The notes below the pieces were generated by a model. It had not been told where the DNA came from. It searched no databases and saw only the letters and a list, made by a program, of their open reading frames with translations. DNA of 64,000 nucleotides from Congeria kusceri (lineage: Eukaryota > Mollusca > Bivalvia > Myida > Dreissenidae): assembly GCA_027627225.1 (NCBI GenBank), contig CM051029.1:22494856-22558855 (forward strand), written 5' to 3'. Positions 28,330 through 41,000 of the stretch are shown here, piece after piece; position 1 is the first letter of the stretch, and each line of letters begins with the position of its first letter. The translations under genes and the position numbers were made by a program.

Positions 28330-29622
28330 TTAAATCCATGTTTTTCCTATTTATTGTCACCCCGGAAATAACCCCCGTGTTATTCCTGATCTGGTCGTTT
28401 TTAAGACTCTGCTTCGATATTATATATGGTCTAACACAAACTTTGTAAATCTGATCAAGATTTGATGAAACATAAAGTCACTGTCTTTGATTTGTGCATT
28501 TTCTTTCACAAACAAGGGGTCATAACTCCATATTTCCAGCTATTATCTTATGGCCACATATGAATTATGGAAGTTTTGTTAAAATTGGGTGAAAAGTCTC
28601 TACATAGGAAATGACAATTGTTGTTACATTTTTTCATCGAACAAAGGGTCATTACTTCGATTAATGCATTTTTTTTTTGGCATTGACATATGTCCTACTG
28701 TCACACACAAACTGAAAGATTGGTCCAGATAGGATGCCAAATAAAGTCTCTCTGTTTGATAAGCAATTTTTGCATTTTCCTCGAAAAAAGCAACATAACT
28801 CTTGTGTTTCTGGTCCATTAATTTATAGATTCCATCCGCGATTTCATGAGGATGAACGACAGACGACGCATGATAGGTCCCCTATACCAATTGCTCACCA
28901 TGATAGGTCCCCTATACCAATTGCTCACCATGATAGGTCCCCTATACCAATTGCTCACCATGATAGGTCCCCTATACCAATTGCTCACCATGATAGGTCC
29001 CCTATACCAATTGCTCACCATGATAGGTCCCCTATACCAACTGCTCACCATGAATGATAGGTCCCCTATACCAATTGCTCACCATGATAGGTCCCCTATA
29101 CCAATTGCTCACCATTATAGGTCCCCTATACCAATTGCTCACCATGATAGGTCCCCTATACCAATTGCTCACCATGATAGGTCCCCTATACCAATTGCTC
29201 ACCATGATAGGTCCCCTATACCAATTGCTCACCATTATAGGTCCCCTATACCAATTGCTCACCATGATAGGTCCCCTATACCAATTGCTCACCATGATAG
29301 GTCCCCTATACCAATTGCTCACCATGATAGGTCCCCTATACCAATTGCTCACCATGATAGGTCCCCTATACCAATTGCTCACCATTATAGGTCCCCTATA
29401 CCAATTGCTCACCATGATAGGTCCCCTATACCAAATGCTCACCATGATAGGTCCCCTATGCCAATTGCTCACCATGATAGGTATCCTATACCAATTGCTC
29501 ACCATGATAGGTCCCCTATACCAATTGCTCACCATGATAGGTCCCCTATACCAATTGCTCACCATGATAGGTCCCCTATACCAATTGCTCACCAAGCACC
29601 TTATGCTGCTGTGGTGAGCTAA
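28330..29622 (+). mobile_element. Non-autonomous element of the '...GGTGAGCTAAAA' family with expanded internal repeat
   Basis: It has the same order of blocks as 2240-2872: cytosine-poor body, GACAGACGACGC, CCCCTATACCAATTGCTCACC, and a final GGTGAGCTAAAA. The CCCCTATACCAAT block, single at 2820, is expanded into a 30-bp array here. The left boundary is approximate. Confidence 0.65.
28869..29594 (+). repeat. 30-bp minisatellite, 24 copies
   Basis: The unit CATGATAGGTCCCCTATACC + AATTGCTCAC is repeated 24 times with very few changes (CATT for CATG in four copies, one 4-bp insertion near 29053). Because 30 is a multiple of three, every frame free of stops gives a long repetitive ORF on either strand. 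These are not genes. Confidence 0.95.
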
Positions 29623-30200
29623 AAATAACAAAATTAATAAAAGGCTAAACAAATCACAAACTGTATTTACATACGTTTTATACCCATTTCCTTCATAAAT
29701 GGTATATAAATGAGACACGTATTTATTGCCAAACTAAATAAAACGATGTAAATCATTGAAATGTTGCAGTCTGTGGCGTATTTCCTTTACTTTCTAGAAT
29801 CCTGATTAATCGGTTATTTAGTCAGAACTTGTTGCTGATTAATCGACTAAAATTTTGGACAGCGGTTAACAACACTAACGGATACTAGTTTTACTACTTC
29901 AATTGTTGTTTATTGATTACCCTTTTGGCGCCCCTTGTATGAAAAAACCATATGACATCATGACAAGATATTTACATCCTCGTGAACAGAAGGAGCCCAA
30001 CTTAGTACTGCAACCAGCTTTTTTTAAAAGTATTAATAACGGGATTGAAAATAAAAAAATACTAAAAAATAACGGATACTACTCGCAAACCAGTATTAAT
30101 GAGGACACTGAGGTGTGTTAAAATTTTTGTCAGAATATAACTCTTTTCAGCAAACATGTCTTGACTGTCACACAGGTTTGGCATGATCTGACGTGCGGTA
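29623..30200. other. Non-coding sequence with one short unassigned ORF
   Basis: An ORF at 29903-30121 (72 codons, containing KKPYDIMTRYLHPREQ) has no recognised family; it might be a transposon remnant. Confidence 0.3.
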
Positions 30201-30205
30201 GGTGA

Positions 30206-31402
30206 TGCCATATATTAGTGTTTTATCTAGAAAGGCAGAGGGGCATGACGCTATATATTAAAAAATGGCATTTTAGCGCGCTGTGTCCTTTTAAAGGGCT
30301 CATGTGTTTCAGTGTATTGGCTAAGGGTATCATATTTATATATACAAATTTTATATCTAAAAAAAACATATAAAAGCATGTCACACTCTTGTACCAAATA
30401 CAAGTTTTGGAACACACAATTTTTTTGCCACTTTTACATTCTCCTTCTGAATTTGTGCCAACCTCCGTTTGCACGACGACATTTTCTGTCTTTCACAAAT
30501 ATAAGCAACAAGTTAATCAAAAAACCTTTTTCACAAATTATTGTCCGACGATTTAACACACAAGTACAAAAACAATATACAATAAGATAATTTACTGAAT
30601 GTCCAATGCACTAATCAGAACTGCTCTACGTATGTAAGGTTTTGATTAGGAAAGTTTGAAAGTTTCACACCTCAAGTCTCTAGACAGAGAACCCCACTAC
30701 CGGTATTTGACCCAAAGTTAAGCTACTAAAGGTTTCGTCAATAAATTAAGTAAATTTAAATAAAAACTAATATATCACCTAAATATATATTAGTTTCTAA
30801 ACATATGTACTATAAGTCCACTTTTCTGGTGTCAGTATTTGTAATTTTACATTTTTGCAGTGCTAAAAGTATTTGTCAATTGAAATAATGAATCGTATTA
30901 ATTCAAAAAATCAATCCGTAACAAACACGGATAGTGAGACGGGGAATGTCCAATCTATGTCCAATCTACGAGTTGACGTTATGTATCATTATGTTAATCG
31001 TATACGCATCATCAATTAGGCCTGCATGTCACCACGTTAGTCGGATTAAGAATCAGGTTCAAGAATCAAGCTGACAATCATTAATATAAAAATTGCTTAA
31101 ATCAAATCGCTTAGAAACGTGTGTCGGCAATTAATCGAGCACAGTAAGCGATTTAATCAAATCGATTAGAAATGCATGTATGCAATAAATCGAGCACAGT
31201 CAGAGCGACAATACCAGTAAGCAGCGGGTGCCCTTTTTGCAGACACAGGGCCGATAAAAGTGGTCAAGAGGCAATTAAGCTCGTTATCGATTAGGGCGAG
31301 TGGTGGCTTTGCCTTTGAAAAGGGCAAAGTGGCGCTTCAAAAAACGGGCATGGCGCTGCGCCGCGCAAAAAGGTCCTGGATAAAACACTATATATGGTAT
31401 TT
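30206..31402. mobile_element. TIR element, ~1.2 kb, no transposase seen
   Basis: GCCATATATTAGTGTTTTATC at the left is the inverse of GATAAAACACTATATATGG at the right, both followed inward by a GC-richer block with GGCAT and GCGCGC or GCGCCGCGC. The interior is AT-rich and non-coding. Confidence 0.6.
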
Positions 31403-31969
31403 ACCATTCACCGGTTGTGTTAAATGATTAATGCAATCTATTATTTAAAGCATGAAAACCTCAGCACAGGTAATGAAATATTGCTTAGTCAATAATAACA
31501 ATAAATTAGCTTTTTTTTTGCCATCATGGTCTGGACTTTCAATGACATGGGCCATCAAGGAATTGTGCAGTCCTAACCTGACACCATCATGACATCAAGC
31601 TAATAACTATCAAATCAATGATAGTATACAAATGTTTCATGTTATACAATCTGAGGATACTTAATTTCAGTGTTGTAATTAGTCAATTTTTAAGCATGAT
31701 AATAAAAACATGTTTCTTAAATATACATTTTCTGTTTCTTTAACCAATCTCTCCACAAAGCATTGCATGTTTATAGCATGGAAATAAGGCTTATGGAAAT
31801 TTAATTGTTTATTTGTTGCTTTTGTCAATGCTTTAACCTGTAAACAAATTTAATTCTGCCCAACACTTTGACACTTTAAAATGAAAGATTAAGATATCAA
31901 GTGGCAAATGCTTTAAAAACCTGCATATGTCAGAACAATTGATTGAAGACTTTACATCACTAATTTCAG

Positions 31970-32061
31970 CCACAGACAAAGAAAGGCATTGTGGAAGAAA
32001 CTGAAGAGGAAAGAAAAGAGACAGTCACTGGCAAGAGAGCGGGATGAAAAATTGGCTCAAG
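31970..32061 (+). CDS. ZRSR2: ZRSR exon A (N-terminal basic helix)
   Basis: Acceptor AATTTCAG, donor CAAG|GTAATA. It encodes HRQRKALWKKLKRKEKRQ then LARERDEKLAQ, like the HKKYRAALKK region of human ZRSR2. It starts in phase 2, so an upstream exon must exist. Confidence 0.85.
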
Positions 32062-35000
32062 GTAATAATTTAATAACTGACATTACTGTGTTGAGTTATT
32101 CTTAACTGTAAGTTTGTTAAATTTAATAATATTTTATGTTCATAGTTCATATGTTTGAGATTTGGGTTGCACAACTGCTCAATTTGAGTACAGTTTATAA
32201 TAGAAATGAATCATACTTCACACAGAAAAGGAACAGCGTAAGCTTTCACCAAACTATGAGGCTCACATTAGTAAGGAGGATGAAGAATTGCGGAAGGCAT
32301 TGCTGGAGGCGGAGGCGGAGTCTCGGAGGCAGCGAGAGTTGTGGGCGTGGCACGAGGAGCGGTACGAGGAGCAGCTGAGACTGCGAGCAGAGATGGAAGA
32401 AAGGGAGCGCCTGCAGAGAGTGGAGATGGAGGTAAGAGCAGCTGAGACTGTGAGCTGAGCTGGAGGAGAGGGAGTGCCTGCAGAGAGTGGAGACTGAGGT
32501 AAGAGCGGCTGAGACTGTGAGCTGAGCTGGAGGAGAGTGAGTACCTGTAGAGAGTGGAGACAAAGATAAGAGCAGCCGAGACTGTGAGCTGAGCTGGAGG
32601 ACGGAGGAAAGAGAGCGCCTGCAGAGAGTAGAGACTGAGGTAAGAGCAGCTGAAGAGTGGAGACTGAGGTAAGAGCAGCTGAGACTGTGAGCTGAGCTGG
32701 AGGAGAGAGAGTGCCTGTAGAGAGTTGAGACTGAGATAATAGCAGCTGAGACTGTGAGCTGAGCTGGAGGAGAGTGAGTGCCTGTAGAGAGTTGAGACTG
32801 AGATATGAGCGGCTGAGACTGTGAGCTGAGCTGGAGGAGAGAGAGTACCTGTAGAGAGTTGAGACTGAGATAAGAGCAGCTGAGACTGTGAGCTGAGCTG
32901 GAGGAGAGTGAGTACCTGTAGAGAGTTGAGACTGAGATAAGAGCAGCTGAGACTGAGCTGAGCTGGAGGAGAGTGAGTACCTGTAGAGAGTTGAGACTGA
33001 GATAAGAGCAGCTGAGACTGTGAGCTGAGCTGGAGGAGAGTGAGTACCTGTAGAGAGTTGAGACTGACATAAAGAGCAGCTGAGACTGTGAGCTGAGCTG
33101 GAGGAGAGAGAGTGCCTGTAGAGAGTTGAGACTGAGATATGAGCAGCTGAGACTGTGAGCTGAGCTGGAGGAGAGTGAGTACCTGTAGAGAGTTGAGACT
33201 GAGATAAGAGCAGCTGAGACTGTGAGCTGAGCTGGAGGAGAGTGAGTACCTGTAGAGAGTTGAGACTGAGATAAGAGCAGCTGAGACTGTGAGCTGAGCT
33301 GGAGGAGAGAGAGTGCCTGTAGAGAGTTGATACTGAGATAAGAGCAGCTGAGACTGTGAGCTGAGCTGGAGGAGAGTGAGTACCTGTAGAGAGTTGAGAC
33401 TGAGATATGAGCAGCTGAGACTGTGAGCTGAGCTGGAGGAGAGAGAGTGCCTGTAGAGAGTTGAGACTGAGATATGAGCAGCTGAGACTGTGCGCTGAGC
33501 TGGAGGAGAGTGAGTACCTGTAGAGAGTTGAGACTGAGATAAGAGCAGCTGAGACTGTGAGCTGAGCTGGAGGAGAGTGAGTACCTGTAGAGTTGAGACT
33601 GAGGTAAGAGCAGCTGAGACTGTGAGCTGAGCTGGAGGAGAGTGAGTACCTGTAGAGTTGAGACTGAGATAAGAGCAGCTGAGACTGTGAGCTGAGCTGG
33701 AGGAGAGAGAGTACCTGTAGAGTTGAGACTCAGGTAAGAGCAGCTGAGACTGTGAGCTGAGCTGGAGGAGAGTGAGTGCCTGTAGAGAGTTGAGACTGAG
33801 ATAAGAGCAGCTGAGACTGTGAGCTGAGCTGGAGGAGAGCGAGTGCCTGTAGAGAGTTGAGACTGAGATAAGAGCAGCTGAGACTGTGAGCTGAGCTGGA
33901 GGAGAGTGAGTACCTGTAGAGTTGAGACTGAGATAAGAGCAGCTGAGACTGTGAGCTGAGCTGGAGGAGAGAGAGTGCCTGTAGAGAGTTGAGAGTGAGA
34001 TAAGAGCAGCTGAGACTGTGAGCTGAGCTGGAGGAGAGTGAGTACCTGTAGAGTTGAGACTGAGGTAAGAGCAGCTGAGACTGTGAGCTGAGCTGGAGGA
34101 GAGTGAGTACCTGTAGAGTTGAGACTGAGATAAGAGCAGCTGAGACTGTGAGCTGAGCTGGAGGAGAGAGAGTACCTGTAGAGTTGAGACTGAGGTAAGA
34201 GCAGCTGAGACTGTGAGCTGAGCTGGAGGAGAGAGAGCGCCTGTAGAGAGTGGAGACTGAGATAAGAGCAGCTGAGACTGTGAGCTGAGTTGGAGGAGAG
34301 AGAGCGCCTGCAAAGAGTGGAGACTGAGGTAAGAGCAGCTGAGACTGTGAGCTGAGTTGGAGGAGGGAGAGTACCTGTAGAGAGTGGAGACTGAGATAAG
34401 AGCAGCTGAGACTGTGAGCTGAGTTGGAGGAGAGGGAGTATTTGCAGAGAGTGGAGACTGAAGTACGGCATAGGCACCATTGCGGTGTTGCAGTATATCT
34501 TATAGGGATGCAACGGATACCCGAAAATACCCATATTCTCGGTTCCATAAAAATTAACTCTAGTTCGGTTCCTCATTGGAAAATTTGGGTCGGGTCGGGT
34601 ATTAAAATAATAGTGCAATTCAACCTTTGTAATCATCGTCATCTAAGTTAATATTCTTCTTAATCTAAAACCATATTCAACAAATAATTATAACCAAGAC
34701 CCAATAATCAGAGGTGTTTCTATTTGACAGTTTTTTTTACAAATACAAGCAAATATTCTGTGGGAGCTCTTGGATATTGGAGAACATCGCTGAACGTACG
34801 CCACTGAACAGCTGTAAATATCCTGTGATACAAATATTTCTGTATACATGTATCTTTTCCCTTCAGTTTTAACTTGATAATTGTGTTGGTTTCCTTATCA
34901 TTCAACTTAAGTCATTAATAAGACAAAAAGAGATTTAGGGGTAAAATACAAGTATATACTCTTGAACTGGAGGAATTGGGCCCTATTCGGCCCAGAATTC

Positions 35001-38000
35001 TCGTTAAGGCCAAAATTAAAATAAACTTTGTATGCCATTGCCTTCCTACCGGACGAAAAAGTCCCTACTCAAAAGTTTTTTTGTTGTTAAATCAAACCAG
35101 TTTTTTTTTTTTGTTCCAAATATTCTATTTTTTCTTTCGGTTAAATAAAATCTCCCCCCCTTTCATTTCGGTTGTTTTCCATTGGGTTAATAAATAAACT
35201 GTATCAGTTAGACCCTTGCTTATAATAGGCCATATCAAAATGCAATTCTAATCATGTTTTATCAAACAACAGGCTGTTTGTCATCATTCAATGTCTAATT
35301 AAAGAGGGTTGCTAGCAAGCTGTTGTTGTATCAACAGACACTTGATTATATTATCAAAAGCAATGTCTGTGTTATAAGTTATATTTTGATGCTAAATGGA
35401 TCATTAATAAATTTGAATAAAAAAAAAAAGTTGCCTACCTACCTACCTGTTACCAGAAACCTTGGGTAGGCAATGGCAAACAAACATTTTTTTAAGGTTG
35501 GCCTAATAAACAACAATGTTGATGACAAAAGTACAGTTAAAAATAACTATTAAGGAAACAGGTACAGTTCAAACTTAATAGTTTCTTTCTAACAGTATTA
35601 CAGAACTAACATCGATCACAATATATTTGTAGGTCTAATCCTGCTGCAAATTAGCTAAATTCTGATCCAGTTTAGATCATAGCAGTATTACAATGACAAT
35701 TGATAACAAGGATATCTGTGAAACTGATGGATGCTGTCCAATTCGCTTTGTCAAGCAATATAAATGCCATGAGAAGGGCAGATATATTAAAATCATAAAA
35801 AATCAGTAGGCAGGACCAAATCTGAGACCAAAACTGTATCTGAACATGTCACAAATAAGAATAATTTCATTAATCGTCTAATCTTCAAAGTATAAACAAT
35901 GTTTACTCATCGTAACAGCCCTCTAGAGGTTCAAAGTTGATGTGTACTTCTACTTATATAAATACCCAACCCGACCCGCAAATACCCGACCCAAAGAAAG
36001 ATACCCGAACCGACAAAAATTTGGTTGCATTTGTTGCATCCTTAATATCTTACACTAATACAGAAAGATATGTTTGAATGTTTGGTTGTTTCACCAGTAG
36101 CCAAAATAGCCAATTGCTTGTAAAATATTTGAAATTGCTACTATTCAAAAATAAGATTATACCTTTTCTGTGAAAAATATTTCAAAATGACAGGTCTTTT
36201 TGACAGATGTAAAAACTGCTCTATTCATTGTTATTTCTTAGCGCCAACTTGAATTATTTGTTTGTTGCAGCACTGCTATTTACAAAGAATCTATAAAATC
36301 AAATGGCACTGTTGTGTTATGTCACGATTTGGACATCTCAGCACCTTAGTATCACTGATATTAATTAATTTATTGCTGCTACTTCTTTCAGCGGAAGATA
36401 AAGGAAGAATGGGAGGAAAGACAGAGGAAAGAAAAGCAAGAAGAGGAAGAAAGAAGGAAGAAAAAGGAAAAACAGGTGACCTGCAGGGTTGTGTTCCACT
36501 TTAGTGTACAGTGGACAGGTTACTTGGACCTCACTGTGAACTGATATATCCTCTTTGAATGTCTCACCATTAATGTTAATTAAGAGTTCTCAGCTTTGAT
36601 TTAATCTAATGAGTTCAGTAGTTCATACTTTTGTAAGAGTAAAACATTGACCAAATGATATCAGTATGTGTGTATAATTATTTAAAAAATGTGATTGTGT
36701 TGCCATGCCAACATGTATATTATTCTCAAACACTCAAGTAGAATAACTTCAATGAAAATAAAAGTGATTTTAATGCAATAATATTTTATTACAAATGATG
36801 TGTGTCTTAGGTAATTCTTACCATCTAATACTTCCTTAACATGAGCACTATATAGGATAGTAGAGTGGCATCAAGTTTCCAGATGGCATCAATATGTATC
36901 TTTTAAAGTAATTTCATATAATACTGAATCAAGCTGAACCAAGGTGGCTTGTACCTGTATACAATTTTAATTCAAATTAAACTTTTTAATTGTGGTTTTA
37001 ACTGACAGCAGACCTATGTCTTGATATTTTATGATGTTTGTTACACCCTTGTTGTCTTAACTCGGCTGTTGCTAGATATCTCAGACACTGTTTGTTTCAA
37101 CCCTGCCTGTAGGACGAACTGCTCAAGCAAGCAAGGGATGCTGAAAACAAGGTAACGTTCTATGTCTGCAATTAGGATGAATTTTCGTTTGTAGAAGTAT
37201 TACTGAAGTGAACTGTTATTTGGACTTGTTTGATTAATATTAAACGGATCGTAAGGAAAAACTACTATAAATGCTGGTTATAAATAGTCAAAACCATACT
37301 TCTTTGCTCGACTATCTGAAGAATAGGTGAGCTTTCCTACTAATCCCAGCATCGGCATCAGCGTCTGCTTTAATTTGGTAAAAGTTTTTATTGTGACAGA
37401 GTTATGCCCCTTTTTCACATAGATTTTCTGGTTAAAGTTAATATTCAAAAGTTGTGTAACTTCAAAACTATAGAAGTTATTCACTTGAAACTTGGAATAC
37501 ACCTTTGTCATCAACTGCAGTGTCAGGGCAACATTTCCTATAACTCTGTTTTGTATTTTGACAGAGTTATGCCCCTTTTTCACATAGATTTTCTGGTTAA
37601 AGCTTATATTAAAAACTTTTGTACTTTCAGAACTACATAAGTTATTCACTTAAAAATATGAACACACCTTTTTTATTAGCTCACCTGAGCACAACGTGCT
37701 CAAGGTGAGCTTTTGTGATCACCTTTTGTCCGTTGTGCGTCGTCCGTCGTGCATCAACATTTTCATTCAAACAACATCTCTTAAACTGCTGGGCAGATTT
37801 TCACCAAACTTCACAGGAATGATCCTTTGGTGACCCTCTTTCAAAATTGTTCAAATCGTTTCGGTCCGCTGCATATGTAGGTCACCAGAGCTAAAAATAG
37901 ATTTAAAAAGTGAAAACTTTAAAAATCTCAGAAACTGCATGGCTGAGAGCTTTCATATTTGGTATTTGGCATCCTCTTTTGGTCCTCTACAAAGATTGTT

Positions 38001-41000
38001 CAAATGATGCCCCTGGGGTCAAAACTTGCCACGCCCCAGGGGTCACATGGTTTATATAGACTTGTATAGCAAAATGACTTAAAAAATCTTCTCCTCTGAA
38101 ACCGCAGGGCCCAGAGGTCACATATTTGGTATGTAACATTGCATAGTGGTCCTCTACAAAGATTGTTTAAATGATGCCCCTGGGGTCAAGACTAGTCACG
38201 CCCTGGGGGTCACATGGTTTATATAGACTTAAATAGCTAAATGAGTTTTAAAATCTTCTCTGAAACCGCAAGGCCTAGAGGTTTGGTATTTGGTTGGTAA
38301 CATTGTATAGTGGTCCTCTACAAAGATTGTTCAAATGATGCCCCTGGGGTCAAAACTGGCCACGCCCCGGGGGTCACATTGTTTATATAGACCTAAATAG
38401 CAAATTACTTCAAAAATATTCTCCTCTGAAACCGCAAGACACAGTGGTTTCATATTTGGTATGTGGCATCCTCTAGTGGTCCTCTACAAAGATTTTTCAA
38501 ATGATGCCTCTGGGGTCAAAACTGGCCTTGCCCCGGGGGTCACATTGTTTATATAGACTTAAATAGCAAAATGACTTTAAAAATCTTCTCCTGTGAAACC
38601 GCAGGGCCCAGAGGTTTCATATTTGGTATGTAACATTGCATAGTGGTCCTCTACAAAGATTGTTCAAATGACGCCCATAGGGTCAAAACTGGCCACGCTC
38701 CGGGGGTCACATGGTTTATATTGACTTAAATAGCTAAATGACTTTAAAAATCTTCTCTCAACCGCAAGGCCTAGAGGTTTGATATTTGGTTGGTAACATT
38801 GTATAGTGGTCCTCTACCAAGATTGTTCAAATGATGCCCCTGGGGTCAAGACTAGTCACGCCCTGGGGGTCACATGGTTTATATAGACTTAAATAGCTAA
38901 ATGACTTTTAAAATCTTCTCTGAAACCGCAAGGCCTAGAGGTTTGGTATTTGGTTGGTAACATTGTATAGTGGTCCTCTACAAAGATTGTTCAAATGATG
39001 CCCCTGGGGTCAAAACTGGCCACGCCCCGGGGGTCACATTGTTTATATAGACCTAAATAGCAAATTACTTCAAAAATATTCTCCTCTGAAACCGCAAGAC
39101 ACAGTGGTTTCATATTTGGTATGTGGCATCCTCTAGTGGTCCTCTACAAAGATTTTTCAAATGATGCCTCTGGGGTCAAAACTGGCCTTGCCCCGGGGGT
39201 CACATTGTTTATATAGACTTAAATAACAAAATGACTTTAAAAATCTTCTCCTGTGAAACCGCAGGGCCCAGAGGTTTCATATTTGGTATGTAACATTGCA
39301 TAGTGGTCCTCTACCAAGATTGTTCAAATGATGCCCCTGGGGTCAAAACTGGCCACGCCCCGGGGTTCACATTGTTTATATAGACCTAAATTTCAAAATT
39401 ACTTCAAAATTCTTCTCCTCTGAAACCGCAATACCCAGTGGTTTTATATTTGGTATGTGGCATCCTCTAGTGGTCCTCTACAAAGATTGTTCAAATGGTG
39501 CCCCTGGGGTCAAAACTGACCATGACCCGGGGGTCACATTGTTTATATAGACTTAAATAGCAAAATGACTTTAAACATCTTCTTTGAAACCGCAAGGCCC
39601 AGGGGTTTTATATTTGTTATGTAACATTGCACAGTTTTCCTCTACAAAGATTGTTCAAGTGATGTCCCTGGAGTCAAAACTGGCCACGCCCCGGGGGTCA
39701 CATGGTTTATATAGACTTACATAACAACATGACTTTAAAAATCTTCTCCTCTGAAACCGCAGGGCCCAGAGGTTTCATATTTGGTATGTAACATTGCATG
39801 GTGGTTCTCTACAAAGATTGTTCAAATGATGCCCCTGGGGTCAAAACTGGCCATGCTCCGGGGGTCACATGGTTTATATAGACTTAAATAGCTAAATGAC
39901 TTTAAAAATCTTCTCCTCTGAAACCGCAAGGCCCAGTGGTTTCATATTTGTATTTGGTATGTGGCATCCTCTAGTGGTCCTCTACAAAGAAGGTTCAAAT
40001 GATGCCACTGGGGTCAAAACTGGCCTCGCCCCGAGGGTCACATTGTTTATATAGACTTAAATAGCAAAATTACTTAAACATTTTTCTCCTCTGAAACCGC
40101 AAGCCCCAGGGTTTCATATTTGGTATGTGGCACCCTCTAGTGGTCCTCTACAAAGATTGTTCAAATGATGTCCCTGGGGTCAAAACCGGCCATGCCACAG
40201 GGGTCACATTGTTTACATGGACTTAAATAGCAAAATGACTTTGAAATCTTCTCCTCTGAAACCGCAAGGCCCAGAGGTATCATATTTTGTATGTAACATT
40301 GCATAGTGGTCCTCTACAAAGATTGTTCAAAAGATGTCCCTGGGGTCAAAACTGGCCACGCCCCGGGGGTCACATGGTTTATACAGACTTAAATAGCAAA
40401 ATGACTTTAAAAATCTCCTCTGAAACCGCAAGGCCCAGAGGTTTCATATTTGGTATGTAACATTGCATAGTGGTCCTCTATAAAGATTGTTCAAATGATG
40501 CCCCTGGGGGTAAAAACTGGCCCCGCCCCGGGGGTCACATGGTTTATATAGACTTAAATAGCAAAATGACTTTTAAAATCTTCTCCTCTGAAACTGCAAG
40601 GCCCAGAGATTTCATATTTGGTATGTAACATTGCATAGTTGTTCTCTACAAAGATTGTTCAACTGATGCCTCTGATGTTAAAACTGGCCACGCCCCGGTG
40701 GTCACATGGTTTATATAGACTTAAATAGCTGAATGACTTTAAATCTTCTCCGAAACGGCAAGGCCCAGAGGTTTGGTATTTAGTTGGAAACATTTTTATA
40801 GGGGTCCTCTACAAAGATTGTTCAAATAATACCCCTGGGGTCAAAACTCTCCACGCCCCGGGGTCACATGGATTATAAAGACTTAAATAGCAAAGTGACT
40901 TTAAAATCTTTTCCTTTGAAACCGCAAGGCCCAGAGGTTTTGATATTTGGTATGTAACATTTCATAGTTGTTCTCTACAAAGATTGTTCAAATGATGCCC

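Noticed and set aside
28869..29594. CRISPR-like array
   Set aside because: The repeats are head-to-tail with no spacers, and the genome is eukaryotic.
28734..29718. Several repetitive ORFs (77-258 codons) on both strands
   Set aside because: The 30-bp unit is a multiple of three without stops; the repeats explain the frames fully.
30609..30645. ATG followed by a phase-2 GTAAGG donor as an alternative ZRSR first exon
   Set aside because: The encoded residues show no similarity to the family N terminus and the base before the donor is T. Kept only as a weak alternative.
32246..34642. Minus-strand ORFs of 798, 681 and 272 codons rich in Leu/Ser/Gln
   Set aside because: They are antisense readings of the 67-bp array. 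With a 67-bp period the frame cycles through all three phases, so stop-free units give a long ORF automatically. No domain is present.
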